A stretch of 64,000 nucleotides of DNA from Nitrospira sp. (lineage in GTDB: Bacteria > Nitrospirota > Nitrospiria > Nitrospirales > Nitrospiraceae). Shown here in pieces: positions 7,806 to 16,612 of the stretch (its first letter is position 1; every line of letters starts with the position of its first letter). Location: contig JAFEBM010000007.1 of NCBI GenBank assembly GCA_018242685.1, positions 1-64,000 of the forward strand. Reading direction: 5' to 3'. The notes under the pieces were generated by a model. That model ran no database searches and was not told the origin of the DNA. It saw nothing but the letters and a program-made list of their open reading frames with translations. The translations under genes and the position numbers were made by a program.

Positions 7806-9289
7806 GAGTCAAGCCTCCTTGCTGGGAGCAGTACGTAGAACGTCGCTCCCTTATCCGGCACACCTTCTGCCCAGGTCCGTCCCCCGTGGCGATGAACGAT
7901 CCGACGAACGTTGGCAAGCCCGATACCGGTTCCTTCAAACTCGTCGGCTCGGTGCAGTCTTTGGAACACGCCGAACAGTTTGGGGGCATACTGCATGTCG
8001 AATCCCACACCATTGTCACGGACGAACAGGACGATTTCCGTAGAGCTGGGATGCTCCACACCGATCTCAATCGCGGCGATCGACCTTGTGCTCGTAAACT
8101 TTACGGCATTTGCGATCAAGTTCATAAATACTTGTCGGAGCATGGTCGGATCGCCCTGTACTTCAGGTAGTGCGGCGATTGTCCATGATATCGCTCGTGC
8201 TTGCAAGTCCAGACGAAGATCGGAAAGGATGCTCGTGATCAATTGATCCAGGTTGACGGCCGTGCGAAGCATTTCTTGCCGACCCATACGAGAGAACACC
8301 AGCAGATCGTCGATCAGCTGTCCCATTTGTTTGGCGGCGTCCGAAATCGTCTGCAAATACCGAGCAGCCTTGTCATTCAGCGAATGCTCGACCGAATTAC
8401 GCAAGAGCACGGCATAGCCGTCGATGTGACGCAACGGCGCGCGTAGATCGTGAGAGACCGAATAGCTGAATGATTCCAGCTCCTTGTTTGCGGCTTCCAA
8501 GAGTTCTCCTCGGCGCTGTAGCTCCTCGGCGACACGTCGCCCTTCCGTGATGTCATGCCGAATGAGGTAATACACCGATGCCAGCAGAACCAGTTGCAGC
8601 AATGCGCCGATACCGAGAAGTACGATGGTATTCCTTGTCCCGGCGGCGGATTCCGCGACACGTCGTCCGACTGCTTGCCGCTCATGCGCATCCATCTCCG
8701 TAATGACTTGATGAATGACACCGAGCTCGCGCTTTCCGGCGCCTTCGAAAGCCATTTTCTTGACGGCACGGAAGCCCCCCTCCTGAAACTGGGCAGTGGC
8801 TTTTGATTCGGCGCTCAATTGACGGTCCATCATCCGATCGAGGAGTCCGGCACGCTGCTGTTGCTCCGGTGATTCGCGTATCAAGTCATTGAGATACGTG
8901 GTGAAGGTCGGTTTCTGCTTTACGACCTTCTTGTAGATCTCCAGATACGACGCTTCTCCCGTCACCAGATAGCGCCGGTGGGCATCCTCTGCCTCACTCA
9001 TCGCGGTATCGATATTATTCAAGAGTTGGATAAGATCATGGCTGCGACCATTGAGCTCACTATTGGTCAGCAGGATGCTCGTATTGTGATAGGAGATCGC
9101 GCTGATGATGAGAATCCCGACGAACACCAGACTGAAACCGGCTAAGACCCGCTGCTCAATGGTCAGCCTGTGAAACCACACAACTGAACCGAGGGAGAAA
9201 ACGGATGAACCTGCGCCGGAGGCCGACGATTTAGGTCTCTCGGCCGCTAAACGGGGAGCCTGTGAGGGATGGTTGAAGGCTGATTCCAT
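7802..9289 (-). CDS. CHASE3-domain sensor histidine kinase
   Basis: 495 residues. There are two membrane helices (about 43-65 and 215-235), with a mostly helical CHASE3 sensor domain between them on the periplasmic side (NIDTAMSEAEDAHRRYLVTG is the typical signature). A short HAMP-like or coiled linker leads to HisKA with the H-box SYSVSHDLRAPLRHIDGYA. HATPase_c follows, with FMNLIANAVKFT (N box), VRDNGVGFDMQY (G1) and GTGIGLANVRRIV (G2). This closely resembles bacteriophytochrome-type kinase cores. First gene of the operon 7802-7350-5711. The signal is unknown. Confidence 0.92.
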   Translation of the reverse strand: MESAFNHPSQAPRLAAERPKSSASGAGSSVFSLGSVVWFHRLTIEQRVLAGFSLVFVGILIISAISYHNTSILLTNSELNGRSHDLIQLLNNIDTAMSEAEDAHRRYLVTGEASYLEIYKKVVKQKPTFTTYLNDLIRESPEQQQRAGLLDRMMDRQLSAESKATAQFQEGGFRAVKKMAFEGAGKRELGVIHQVITEMDAHERQAVGRRVAESAAGTRNTIVLLGIGALLQLVLLASVYYLIRHDITEGRRVAEELQRRGELLEAANKELESFSYSVSHDLRAPLRHIDGYAVLLRNSVEHSLNDKAARYLQTISDAAKQMGQLIDDLLVFSRMGRQEMLRTAVNLDQLITSILSDLRLDLQARAISWTIAALPEVQGDPTMLRQVFMNLIANAVKFTSTRSIAAIEIGVEHPSSTEIVLFVRDNGVGFDMQYAPKLFGVFQRLHRADEFEGTGIGLANVRRIVHRHGGRTWAEGVPDKGATFYVLLPARRLDS

Positions 9290-9367
9290 CGATCAGGACG
9301 ACTTGCATCAAGACACTTCGGTGATCGTACGGAAGCCATACAGTAAGATCGTGGCCCTATGGCCGTA

Positions 9368-9395
9368 ATTGTAGCAGAACTCTTGTAGGGCGGAA
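9368..9395 (-). promoter_or_regulatory. Possible promoter of the CHASE3 kinase operon
   Basis: On the reverse strand, TACAAT (9373-9368) is preceded at 16 nt by TTCCGC (9395-9390). The -10 is good and the -35 weak. It lies in the 114-nt gap between the end of nuoN and the kinase start at 9289. Confidence 0.3.
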
Positions 9396-9403
9396 GCAGA
9401 AAA

Positions 9404-10900
9404 CTAACCACCCAGCGGGGGACCCGGAGGAATCACAGTAGCCGAGGGACCGATAAAACTCGCAAACATGAGCGTCGCGCTGACCACCCAGTCGGTGAAC
9501 GGTTGCGGATAAATGCCGATTACCAACGTTCCAGCTAAACCGATATAGATCACCGCCCTCATCGGACCGGATATCCCGATAGGAGAGGGATCCACCGGCT
9601 CATTGATGTACATCTGCTTCACAACGATGAGGTAATAGTACATCGAGATCACAATGTTGATCAGCCCGACTGCGATCAATGTATACAGCCCTTCTTTGAT
9701 GGCCGCCACGAAAATGTAGAGTTTCCCGACAAACCCCGCCAGCGGCGGCACACCGGCCAGAGACAACAGGAACAGCAACATCGCAAACGCCAGAAACGGG
9801 GACCTTCTGTTTAAGCCTCTGTAGTCGTCGATTTCATCTCTTCCAATGGCCTGGCCGACCGCGATCACGACGGCGAAGGCCCCGATATTGGCGAACAAGT
9901 ACGCCAGAAGATAAAACAAAATGGCATCGCTTCCCATTTTGGTGCCCGCCGCAAGCCCGATCAACACATTCCCGACTTGGGCGATGCCCGAATACGCCAG
10001 CAGCCGTTTGATGTTACGCTGCGCGATCGCCACGATATTGCCATAGGTCATCGACACGATAGACACAGCCACCAAGAGGGACACCCATAGAGGCTTGAAC
10101 GTCACCAACGCCACGAGGAAAATGCGGAGCAAGATCGCAAAGGCCGCAGCTTTTGGAGCGATCGACAAAAAGGTCGTCACAGGCGTCGGCGCGCCATGGT
10201 AGGTATCGGGAATCCAGGCGTGGAATGGAACGGCGCCGATCTTAAATCCAAGAGAGGCAAAGATCAGCAGAAACCCAATGACCAGGCCGGGTGTGGCCTG
10301 AGCGGACGCCATGTCTGAAAAGACGAGCTTCCCGGTTTCACCATAGACGAGGCTGATCCCATAGGCGAGCAGACCGGCCGCGAAAACACCCAGGATAAAA
10401 AACTTGAGCCCTCCTTCGTTTGAAGCCAAATCATCACGCAGATAAGACACCAGAACGTAGAACCCCAGCGTTGCAAACTCCAGGCTGACGAAGACCGACA
10501 GCAGATCGTTGGCGGACGCCATGAACATCATGCCGAGCGCCGCCATGACGACGAGACAATAATACTCCCCCCTGAAAAGAGTAAAGCGATTGACGTACTC
10601 GATTGATGCGAGGATGACGAGTATCGTCGCTCCGAGAATAAAGATCTTGAAAAAGATCGCCATGCGATCCAGCACGAACATGTTGCCGAAGAGCGTGCCG
10701 GAAATATGATTGAGGTCAAACCACCCCAAACAGCCGAGTGTGACCACAAGGCCCGCGACACTGAGATAGGCCAGTCGCTCCTTGGGTAAGCGCGGAAGGG
10801 AAAAATCAATGATCAACACCACACACAACCAGCAGGTCAGGAAGATCTCCGGCAATAAAAGCAGAAGATCGGAGACGGTCATGTTCAGCGAAAACGTCAT
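9404..10900 (-). CDS. nuoN: NADH-quinone oxidoreductase subunit N
   Basis: 498 residues, about 14 membrane helices, the usual NuoN size. It is one of the antiporter-like proton-pumping subunits of complex I and lies next to the NuoA/J/K core. Proton-channel residues are visible: Glu in VFVSLEFATLGFYVLVSY (TM5), Lys in LGFKIGAVPFHAWIPDTYHG (TM7), and Lys in FLSIAPKAAAF (TM8). Last gene of the nuo operon. Its ATG overlaps the stop of the upstream nuoM by 4 nt, so the two are coupled. Confidence 0.97.
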   Translation of the reverse strand: MTFSLNMTVSDLLLLLPEIFLTCWLCVVLIIDFSLPRLPKERLAYLSVAGLVVTLGCLGWFDLNHISGTLFGNMFVLDRMAIFFKIFILGATILVILASIEYVNRFTLFRGEYYCLVVMAALGMMFMASANDLLSVFVSLEFATLGFYVLVSYLRDDLASNEGGLKFFILGVFAAGLLAYGISLVYGETGKLVFSDMASAQATPGLVIGFLLIFASLGFKIGAVPFHAWIPDTYHGAPTPVTTFLSIAPKAAAFAILLRIFLVALVTFKPLWVSLLVAVSIVSMTYGNIVAIAQRNIKRLLAYSGIAQVGNVLIGLAAGTKMGSDAILFYLLAYLFANIGAFAVVIAVGQAIGRDEIDDYRGLNRRSPFLAFAMLLFLLSLAGVPPLAGFVGKLYIFVAAIKEGLYTLIAVGLINIVISMYYYLIVVKQMYINEPVDPSPIGISGPMRAVIYIGLAGTLVIGIYPQPFTDWVVSATLMFASFIGPSATVIPPGPPLGG

Positions 10901-12603
10901 TCTCGACCCGCTCGTGGGACCTGAGGCATATCGGATGTGGGCTTATGCGCGGCCAGCGGGACAGAAGGCCTTTCCGGCGTTGTCACCTTACCCCTCATCC
11001 CCAACCCTTCACCGGTTTCCGCCACCGGGACGACCTGCGTAATCCTTGCGACCAATGGGTCCACTCCGGAACGAACGACATCATATAAATGCATGGGGAA
11101 AATCCCAAACCCGATACTGATCGCGATCATGATCAACAGAGGCAGGCGGTCGACCGTAGCAATCGCATCGTGCGCATGACTGTACTTTTGGTTCATCGGA
11201 CCATAAAAAAGCCCGCGCATCATTTTGAACAGATACGCCAAGGTCAGAACGATGCCCAGCATGGCGACAATGACTTGAACCGGGTACTTGTTCCAACTTC
11301 CGACGATGATCATGATTTCCGCGATAAAATTGACTGTGCCGGGCATACCGATCGAAGCCATACAGGCCACGATGAAACAAGCGGAGATGAACGGCATCTT
11401 GTTCGACAGGCCGCCCAGCGAAGGAATGTCACGTGAATGGGTTTGGTCATAGACCCATCCTGCCATGGCGAAGAGCATCCCGGTCGCCATGGCATGGGCG
11501 AACATGTAGATGACGGCGCCGCTCAGGCTGATGTAATTCAAGGCCGCCATGCCGAGGAACACATACCCCATGTGACTGGAACTTGAGTACCCGATCACAT
11601 ACTTGGTGTCTTTGGCGTAAAACGCGACGAAGCCGCCATACATAATGCTGAACATGCACAGAACGGCGGCAATCGGCATCAGTTCTCTGGTCGTTTCAGG
11701 AAGAATTTCAAAGGCCACGCGGATAATGGAAAAGTGCCCGAGCTTCATGAGGACACCCGCATGAAGCATGCTGGTCGCAGCCGGCGCTGCCGCATGGCCT
11801 ACCGGAGACCAGGAATGCAATGGCCACAGCGGTGCGATCGACGCAAAGCCGAAGAAAATCAACACCCAGATGATCTTGTCCAATGTCGTGCCGAGTACCG
11901 GGATATTCATGAGATTGGCCTGCTCGCGGAGCACCAGAATATCGAAGGTGTCTAGGCCGGCGTATTTATAGATGAGTAAAATACCCATGAGCGCGACGAC
12001 GGCAAACGCGGACAGGAAAAGCACCAGTTTCATCGCCGCATATTCTTTGCTGTTCGACCCAAAGTTGAGGATAAAGCCGACTGAGTCCCGCCGTTTGAGG
12101 CTTTCGGGATCGGTCATCTCCAAATACTTCTTGGTGTGACTGCCCCACATTCCCAACAACAAGTACATGGGGATGACGGACATCTCGTAGAAGAAATAGA
12201 GGAAGAACAGATCGAGAGACATGAAGACGCCGATCGTGGCGGCAGCCAAGATCAGCAGCCAGATGTAAAACTCCTTCGTACGGTCCTTGATATGCCACGA
12301 GACGAAGATGCCGGCAAACAACAAAATGGAGGAGGCGAGCACGAGAGGCGTCCCGATCCCATCGACACCAAGATACAATGAAATGCCGAGCTGCCTAGAC
12401 CACTCAAACTTTTGAATAAACTGGAATCCACCCTTCACCGGATCGTACGCATAAAAAAGATAGAGCGACGAGATCAGCGACACAAACGCCGCACTCACCG
12501 CAATGCTTCTCACAAGCAGCGGCTGTCGATTCGATACAAAAATCAACGCCAGGGCTCCCGCGAAAGGAGCGAACAGGATATAGAGTAGTGCGTACTCTCC
12601 CAT
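10897..12603 (-). CDS. nuoM: Divergent second NuoM-type subunit (TM7 lysine missing)
   Basis: 568 residues, longer than a normal NuoM (about 490-510). The TM5 glutamate is present (Glu140, LYFFYEMSVIPMYLLLGMWG). So are the TM8 lysine (Lys287, GVLMKLG) and the TM12 glutamate (Glu429, NFIAEIMII). The TM7 motif, normally FAxKxPxxPxHTWLPDAH, reads FASIAPLWPLHSWSPVGH, so the central Lys is Ile256 and the LPDAH loop is lost. There is an extra charged loop at about 155-186 after TM5 and a hydrophilic C-terminal tail. The other nuoM (12612-14171) is canonical, so this is a diverged copy and not the standard subunit. It sits between NuoM and NuoN in gene order. See findings. Confidence 0.93.
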   Translation of the reverse strand: MGEYALLYILFAPFAGALALIFVSNRQPLLVRSIAVSAAFVSLISSLYLFYAYDPVKGGFQFIQKFEWSRQLGISLYLGVDGIGTPLVLASSILLFAGIFVSWHIKDRTKEFYIWLLILAAATIGVFMSLDLFFLYFFYEMSVIPMYLLLGMWGSHTKKYLEMTDPESLKRRDSVGFILNFGSNSKEYAAMKLVLFLSAFAVVALMGILLIYKYAGLDTFDILVLREQANLMNIPVLGTTLDKIIWVLIFFGFASIAPLWPLHSWSPVGHAAAPAATSMLHAGVLMKLGHFSIIRVAFEILPETTRELMPIAAVLCMFSIMYGGFVAFYAKDTKYVIGYSSSSHMGYVFLGMAALNYISLSGAVIYMFAHAMATGMLFAMAGWVYDQTHSRDIPSLGGLSNKMPFISACFIVACMASIGMPGTVNFIAEIMIIVGSWNKYPVQVIVAMLGIVLTLAYLFKMMRGLFYGPMNQKYSHAHDAIATVDRLPLLIMIAISIGFGIFPMHLYDVVRSGVDPLVARITQVVPVAETGEGLGMRGKVTTPERPSVPLAAHKPTSDMPQVPRAGRE

Positions 12604-12611
12604 GGCGCGAC

Positions 12612-14171
12612 CTAATACCCTCTCCCGAATGGGGAGCCTTCCAGCGACACCTTCGTCTCCTGAGAAACTCGATCAACGAGCGCTTGGACCGATCCGTTCA
12701 TGATTCGTAAGAACGGTGACGGATAGAGCCCGATCCAGAGAATCATGACTGACAGCGACACGGCAATGACCTTCTCGCGCGGTTGCAGGTCGTTCATCGT
12801 TCCCTTCACTGCCGCACCCAGCGGACCAAACATCGAACGTTCGTAGTACCAGAGAAAATATGCGGCCCCGAAAATCACCCCCAGAACGGCGATGGCGCCG
12901 AACCACCACTTGGCTTTGAACGCCCCCAAAAGAATGAGAAACTCGCCGACAAACCCATTCGTGCCGGGAAGTCCGATCGACGCCAGGCCGATGATGAAAA
13001 AGAAGGTCGCCAGAAGAGGCACTTGTTTCGCCATCCCTCCGAACGCCGACAACTGGGTCGTTTGCTGCCGAGAGTAGAGAAACCCGGCGATAAAGAAGAG
13101 CCCCGCCGTGGTGAAGCCCAGATTGATCATCGAGAGCAAGCTGCCTTGCAGACCTTGATAGTTCAAGGCAAACAACCCGACGACCACAAAGCCAAGATGA
13201 CTGACACTGCTGTAGGCCAGCAAGCGTCGAAAATCGGCTTGAACCAACGCCATCCAAGCTCCATAGAGAATTGCGCAGAGTCCGAGCACGACCACGACCA
13301 TGACCACCGTCTCGCTTTTCGACGCATCCGGGAGCAACGGGATGCTAAAGCGCATAAAACCGAACGTGCCCATTTTCAAACCCGCCAAGACCACGGCCAT
13401 CCCGATCGGACCCTCCAACAGCGCATCAGGCAGCCATGTGTGGAAAGGAAACACCGGCGCCTTGAAGGCAAATCCCAGGAACATCAGCCAAAAGATGACC
13501 AGTTGCTGCGAGACCGGAATCGGCACCGTCAGGAGTTCGAGGAGATCAAACGAATAGATCTGATCCGTGTGATGCAGCGAAGCCCATTGATGGTAATTGA
13601 TGTTCAGCAATGCGATGCCGACCAGCATAAATACACTGCCCAAGAGGGTATACAGGACAAACTTCAGCGCGGCATAGTGACGCTCGGCTCCTCCTCCCCA
13701 GAGTTTGATCAGGAAGTAGCTGGGAATCAACATCAACTCCCAGAACACGAAGAACAGGATCAAATCCAGGGACACGAAGACGCCCATCGTCGTCGTCTCG
13801 AGCGCCAACAGACACATCATGTAGAGTTTGATTTGATGTCGGATCGTATCCCATGAGTAGATCACCACCAAGACCGTCAGAAAAGCCGTGAGCCCGACGA
13901 ACAATACGCTGATTCCATCGACGGCCAGGTGGTAGCTGATACCTAACGCTGGAATCCACCGGACACGCTCTGTGAACTGCATGGCGGCCGATTCCGGCAC
14001 GAAACGCAGCAGGACAAATACGGAGAGCGCAAGCTCCACCAGCGCAATGGTGAGGGCTGAGGTCCGGACCATATCTTCTTCATCGAACAGCCAAAGTACA
14101 GTCGCCCCGACAATTGGGAGAAATAGGATGCAGGACAGAATCGGAAATCCGGCTGTGAGTTCTTCGAGCAT
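12612..14171 (-). CDS. nuoM: NADH-quinone oxidoreductase subunit M (canonical copy)
   Basis: 519 residues, an antiporter-like membrane subunit of complex I. All key channel residues are in place: Glu145 (FFVFWELMLIPSYFLIKLWG), Lys237 (GFAFKAPVFPFHTWLPDA), Lys266 (GLKMGTFGFMRF), and a Glu in TM12 (NGFVGEFLILLG). The HTWLPDA loop is normal. It is followed after 8 nt by the divergent second nuoM and preceded by nuoL (25-nt gap). The name nuoM is secure; a separate symbol for each copy (nuoM1/nuoM2) would be a local choice. Confidence 0.96.
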   Translation of the reverse strand: MLEELTAGFPILSCILFLPIVGATVLWLFDEEDMVRTSALTIALVELALSVFVLLRFVPESAAMQFTERVRWIPALGISYHLAVDGISVLFVGLTAFLTVLVVIYSWDTIRHQIKLYMMCLLALETTTMGVFVSLDLILFFVFWELMLIPSYFLIKLWGGGAERHYAALKFVLYTLLGSVFMLVGIALLNINYHQWASLHHTDQIYSFDLLELLTVPIPVSQQLVIFWLMFLGFAFKAPVFPFHTWLPDALLEGPIGMAVVLAGLKMGTFGFMRFSIPLLPDASKSETVVMVVVVLGLCAILYGAWMALVQADFRRLLAYSSVSHLGFVVVGLFALNYQGLQGSLLSMINLGFTTAGLFFIAGFLYSRQQTTQLSAFGGMAKQVPLLATFFFIIGLASIGLPGTNGFVGEFLILLGAFKAKWWFGAIAVLGVIFGAAYFLWYYERSMFGPLGAAVKGTMNDLQPREKVIAVSLSVMILWIGLYPSPFLRIMNGSVQALVDRVSQETKVSLEGSPFGRGY

Positions 14172-14196
14172 AGACGCAGCCTAGTCAGGTTAAGCC

Positions 14197-16173
14197 CTAC
14201 ATCTGAGCGAACAATTGAACGACAAGCACCAGAAGGAAGAGCCCCGCAACGATGATGGCGGCATAATGATGGACCATTCCACTCTGCAACTTCCGACCCT
14301 CACGAGCCGCGAGATGGTTACTGTATCCAATCACGTTCAGGCCGCCGTAAATAATATACTTCTCGATCCATGTGGAACCGGAGGCCCCCCAATCGGTGAG
14401 CCGTCCCACCCCGCGCACGATTCCGTCTATGACCGTACGATCAAACCAGTCAAGCATTGCGCCCAGACGTTTGAGCGGCTCGACGAAAATCCGATCGTAG
14501 ATTTCATCAACATAGTACTTGTTCAATAAGATCCGATACATCGCGGAAAATCTCTCCGCCCATCCTTCTGGAGTCGCCGGGCTCATGGAATAGAGGAAAT
14601 GCGCGAGTCCCCATCCCATCACGGCAATGACGAGGGCAATGCTCATCACCAGAAACACCATGCCTGCACTGACCCCATGCTCACCTCCAACCTCGACGAT
14701 GGGTCCCAGAAATCCATGCAACCACCCATGCTCCGGGGGAACCCCCAAGATCACTCCACCCACGATCGAGAGGAAAGCAAGGACCATTAAGGGCGCAACC
14801 ATGATCATCGGAGATTCGTGGACATGTTCGGCCGTATGATGATCCATCCGAGAAGTACCGTAGAACGTCAGATAGGTCAGACGGAACATATAAAAAGACG
14901 TCATCAGCGACCCGGCGGCCGCCATGCTATACAAGAGATAGTGATGATTGGTGAAGGCATGGGTCATAATTTCGTCTTTGCTCCAGAATCCCGCTAAGGG
15001 AGGGATCCCTGCGATCGCAATGGTGCCGATCAAAAACAGCCGATGGGTCCATGGAATTCGGCTGCTCAGTCCGCCCATCTTTCGGATGTCCTGTTCCCCC
15101 GATAATGCATGGATCACCGACCCCGCCGCCAGGAACAACAACGCTTTGAAGAAGGCATGTGTCATGACATGAAACACGGCCGCCGTATAGGCGCCGATCC
15201 CGCAACCGAGAAACATGTATCCGAGCTGACTCACCGTCGAATAGGCTAAGACCCGTTTGATGTCGGTTTGCACCAGTCCGATGGTCGCCGCAAACAAGGC
15301 GGTCCCTCCTCCGACGAACGCCACCATCGACATCGCAAACGGCGAGAGATCGAAGATCGCATGATTGCGGACGATCATGTAGACACCGGCTGTCACCATC
15401 GTCGCCGCGTGGATGAGCGCGCTCACCGGCGTCGGCCCTTCCATCGCATCGGGCAGCCAGGTATGGAGGGGCAGTTGCGCGGACTTCCCGATCGCCCCCA
15501 CGAGAAGGCAGAGCGCGATGGCAGTAGCCATGTCTGGGGACAGTTGCCCAACCTGGGCAAAGACCTTTGTATAGTCGAGGGTCTTAAAGTTGATACAGAC
15601 AAGAAATATCGCAACGAGAAATCCCGCGTCGCCGATCCGGTTGACGACGAACGCTTTGGATGCGGCCTTGGCAGCCGCAACCTTGTCGTAGTAATAACCG
15701 ATCAAAAGATACGAACAAAGCCCGACGCCCTCCCAGCCGATGAACAGGACGACATAGTTATTCCCCATGACAAGAAGCAGCATGGAGACCATGAAGAGAT
15801 TCATGTAGGTGAAGAAGCGCGTGAATCCAGCTTCTCCATGCATATAGCCGACGGAATAAATGTGAATGAGGAACCCTACGCCTGTGATGATCAGCAACCA
15901 CGCGCAGGTCAGAGGATCCACCAAGTACGCTAAATTGATCGCGAGATCACCCCCGAAGATCCACTGATAAACAATGACTTCATGAGAAGCTCCCGTACGC
16001 ATAACATCGGCGAATACGCCGATGGCGCAGAGAAACGACAGGCCGACCGACCCCCAAGCCAATCGATGGGCCATGTCATGAGAGTAGCGCGGTCCGAGCA
16101 GCCCATTCACGAGGACCGCGAGCAGCGGGAAGACAGGAATCAATTTGATAAGAAGATCAGTCACGTCAGACAC
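14197..16173 (-). CDS. nuoL: NADH-quinone oxidoreductase subunit L, with long C-terminal lateral-helix region
   Basis: 658 residues, about 45 more than the E. coli subunit. It is the distal antiporter-like pump of complex I. Glu148 (FIGWEGVGLCSYLLIGYY), Lys230 (AIGKSAQLPLHTWLPDAMEG) and the TM12 lysine (GFWSKDEIM) are present. After the last helix of the antiporter core come YYVDEIYDRIF and DRTVIDGIVRGVGRL, the start of the lateral helix. An extra amphipathic-looking stretch follows (WIEKYIIYGGLNVIGYSNHL) before the final helix (about 629-658). A longer lateral helix would be needed to span one additional NuoM. A 136-nt gap separates it from nuoK. Confidence 0.96.
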   Translation of the reverse strand: MSDVTDLLIKLIPVFPLLAVLVNGLLGPRYSHDMAHRLAWGSVGLSFLCAIGVFADVMRTGASHEVIVYQWIFGGDLAINLAYLVDPLTCAWLLIITGVGFLIHIYSVGYMHGEAGFTRFFTYMNLFMVSMLLLVMGNNYVVLFIGWEGVGLCSYLLIGYYYDKVAAAKAASKAFVVNRIGDAGFLVAIFLVCINFKTLDYTKVFAQVGQLSPDMATAIALCLLVGAIGKSAQLPLHTWLPDAMEGPTPVSALIHAATMVTAGVYMIVRNHAIFDLSPFAMSMVAFVGGGTALFAATIGLVQTDIKRVLAYSTVSQLGYMFLGCGIGAYTAAVFHVMTHAFFKALLFLAAGSVIHALSGEQDIRKMGGLSSRIPWTHRLFLIGTIAIAGIPPLAGFWSKDEIMTHAFTNHHYLLYSMAAAGSLMTSFYMFRLTYLTFYGTSRMDHHTAEHVHESPMIMVAPLMVLAFLSIVGGVILGVPPEHGWLHGFLGPIVEVGGEHGVSAGMVFLVMSIALVIAVMGWGLAHFLYSMSPATPEGWAERFSAMYRILLNKYYVDEIYDRIFVEPLKRLGAMLDWFDRTVIDGIVRGVGRLTDWGASGSTWIEKYIIYGGLNVIGYSNHLAAREGRKLQSGMVHHYAAIIVAGLFLLVLVVQLFAQM

Positions 16174-16287
16174 AATATCGCGCGATTCTGAGGATACTCA
16201 GCTAGCCAACCATGCTGCACGGAGCCGGAACCTAAACGTGTACTCTTGGAGGTACGTTGAGGGGTACGAGCTACCGACTGCACCGTT

Positions 16288-16307
16288 GGATGTGATGGTC
16301 CACATCC
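16288..16307 (-). other. Hairpin just after nuoK inside the nuo operon
   Basis: On the reverse strand, GGATGTG-GACCAT-CACATCC forms a 7-bp stem with a 6-nt loop, 2 nt after the nuoK stop codon. No U-run follows, so it is not a classical terminator; it could be an RNA-processing or stability element. A second small stem (CTGAG-GATA-CTCAG, about 16190) lies just upstream of nuoL. Confidence 0.35.
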
Positions 16308-16309
16308 TG

Positions 16310-16612
16310 TTACCACTTTAATAGGTTCATTTCATCCACATTCGTGGAAATCTTGCCCCTGAATACGACGATGATGATGGCCAAACCGACGGCCGCTTCG
16401 CCCGCCGCAATGGCGATGATGAACAGAGCCACCAGTTGCCCTGCCATAGATTCCAAATAGTGTGAAAAGGCGACCAAATTGATGTTGGCCGCATTCATCA
16501 TGATTTCAACCGACATCAGTACAATAATGAAGTTCCGCCTGACAAGCACACCCAAGAGTCCCGTCATAAAAAGGACGGCGCTGACGGCTGTATAGGCAGA
16601 CAGGGGAATCAT
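16310..16612 (-). CDS. nuoK: NADH-quinone oxidoreductase subunit K
   Basis: 100 residues with three membrane helices, the standard NuoK length. The two buried glutamates of the proton path are present, in LMSVEIMMNAANINLVAF (TM2) and IAIAAGEAAVGLAIIIVVF (TM3). It starts with an ATG that overlaps the nuoJ stop by 4 nt. It is followed by a hairpin and a 136-nt gap before nuoL, the longest gap in the operon. Confidence 0.97.
   Translation of the reverse strand: MIPLSAYTAVSAVLFMTGLLGVLVRRNFIIVLMSVEIMMNAANINLVAFSHYLESMAGQLVALFIIAIAAGEAAVGLAIIIVVFRGKISTNVDEMNLLKW

Noticed and set aside
12783..13856. 357-codon open frame on the plus strand opposite nuoM
   Set aside because: It lies entirely within the canonical nuoM on the other strand, its translation is highly charged and low in hydrophobic structure, and it has no recognisable domain. 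It is a shadow of high-GC membrane codons.
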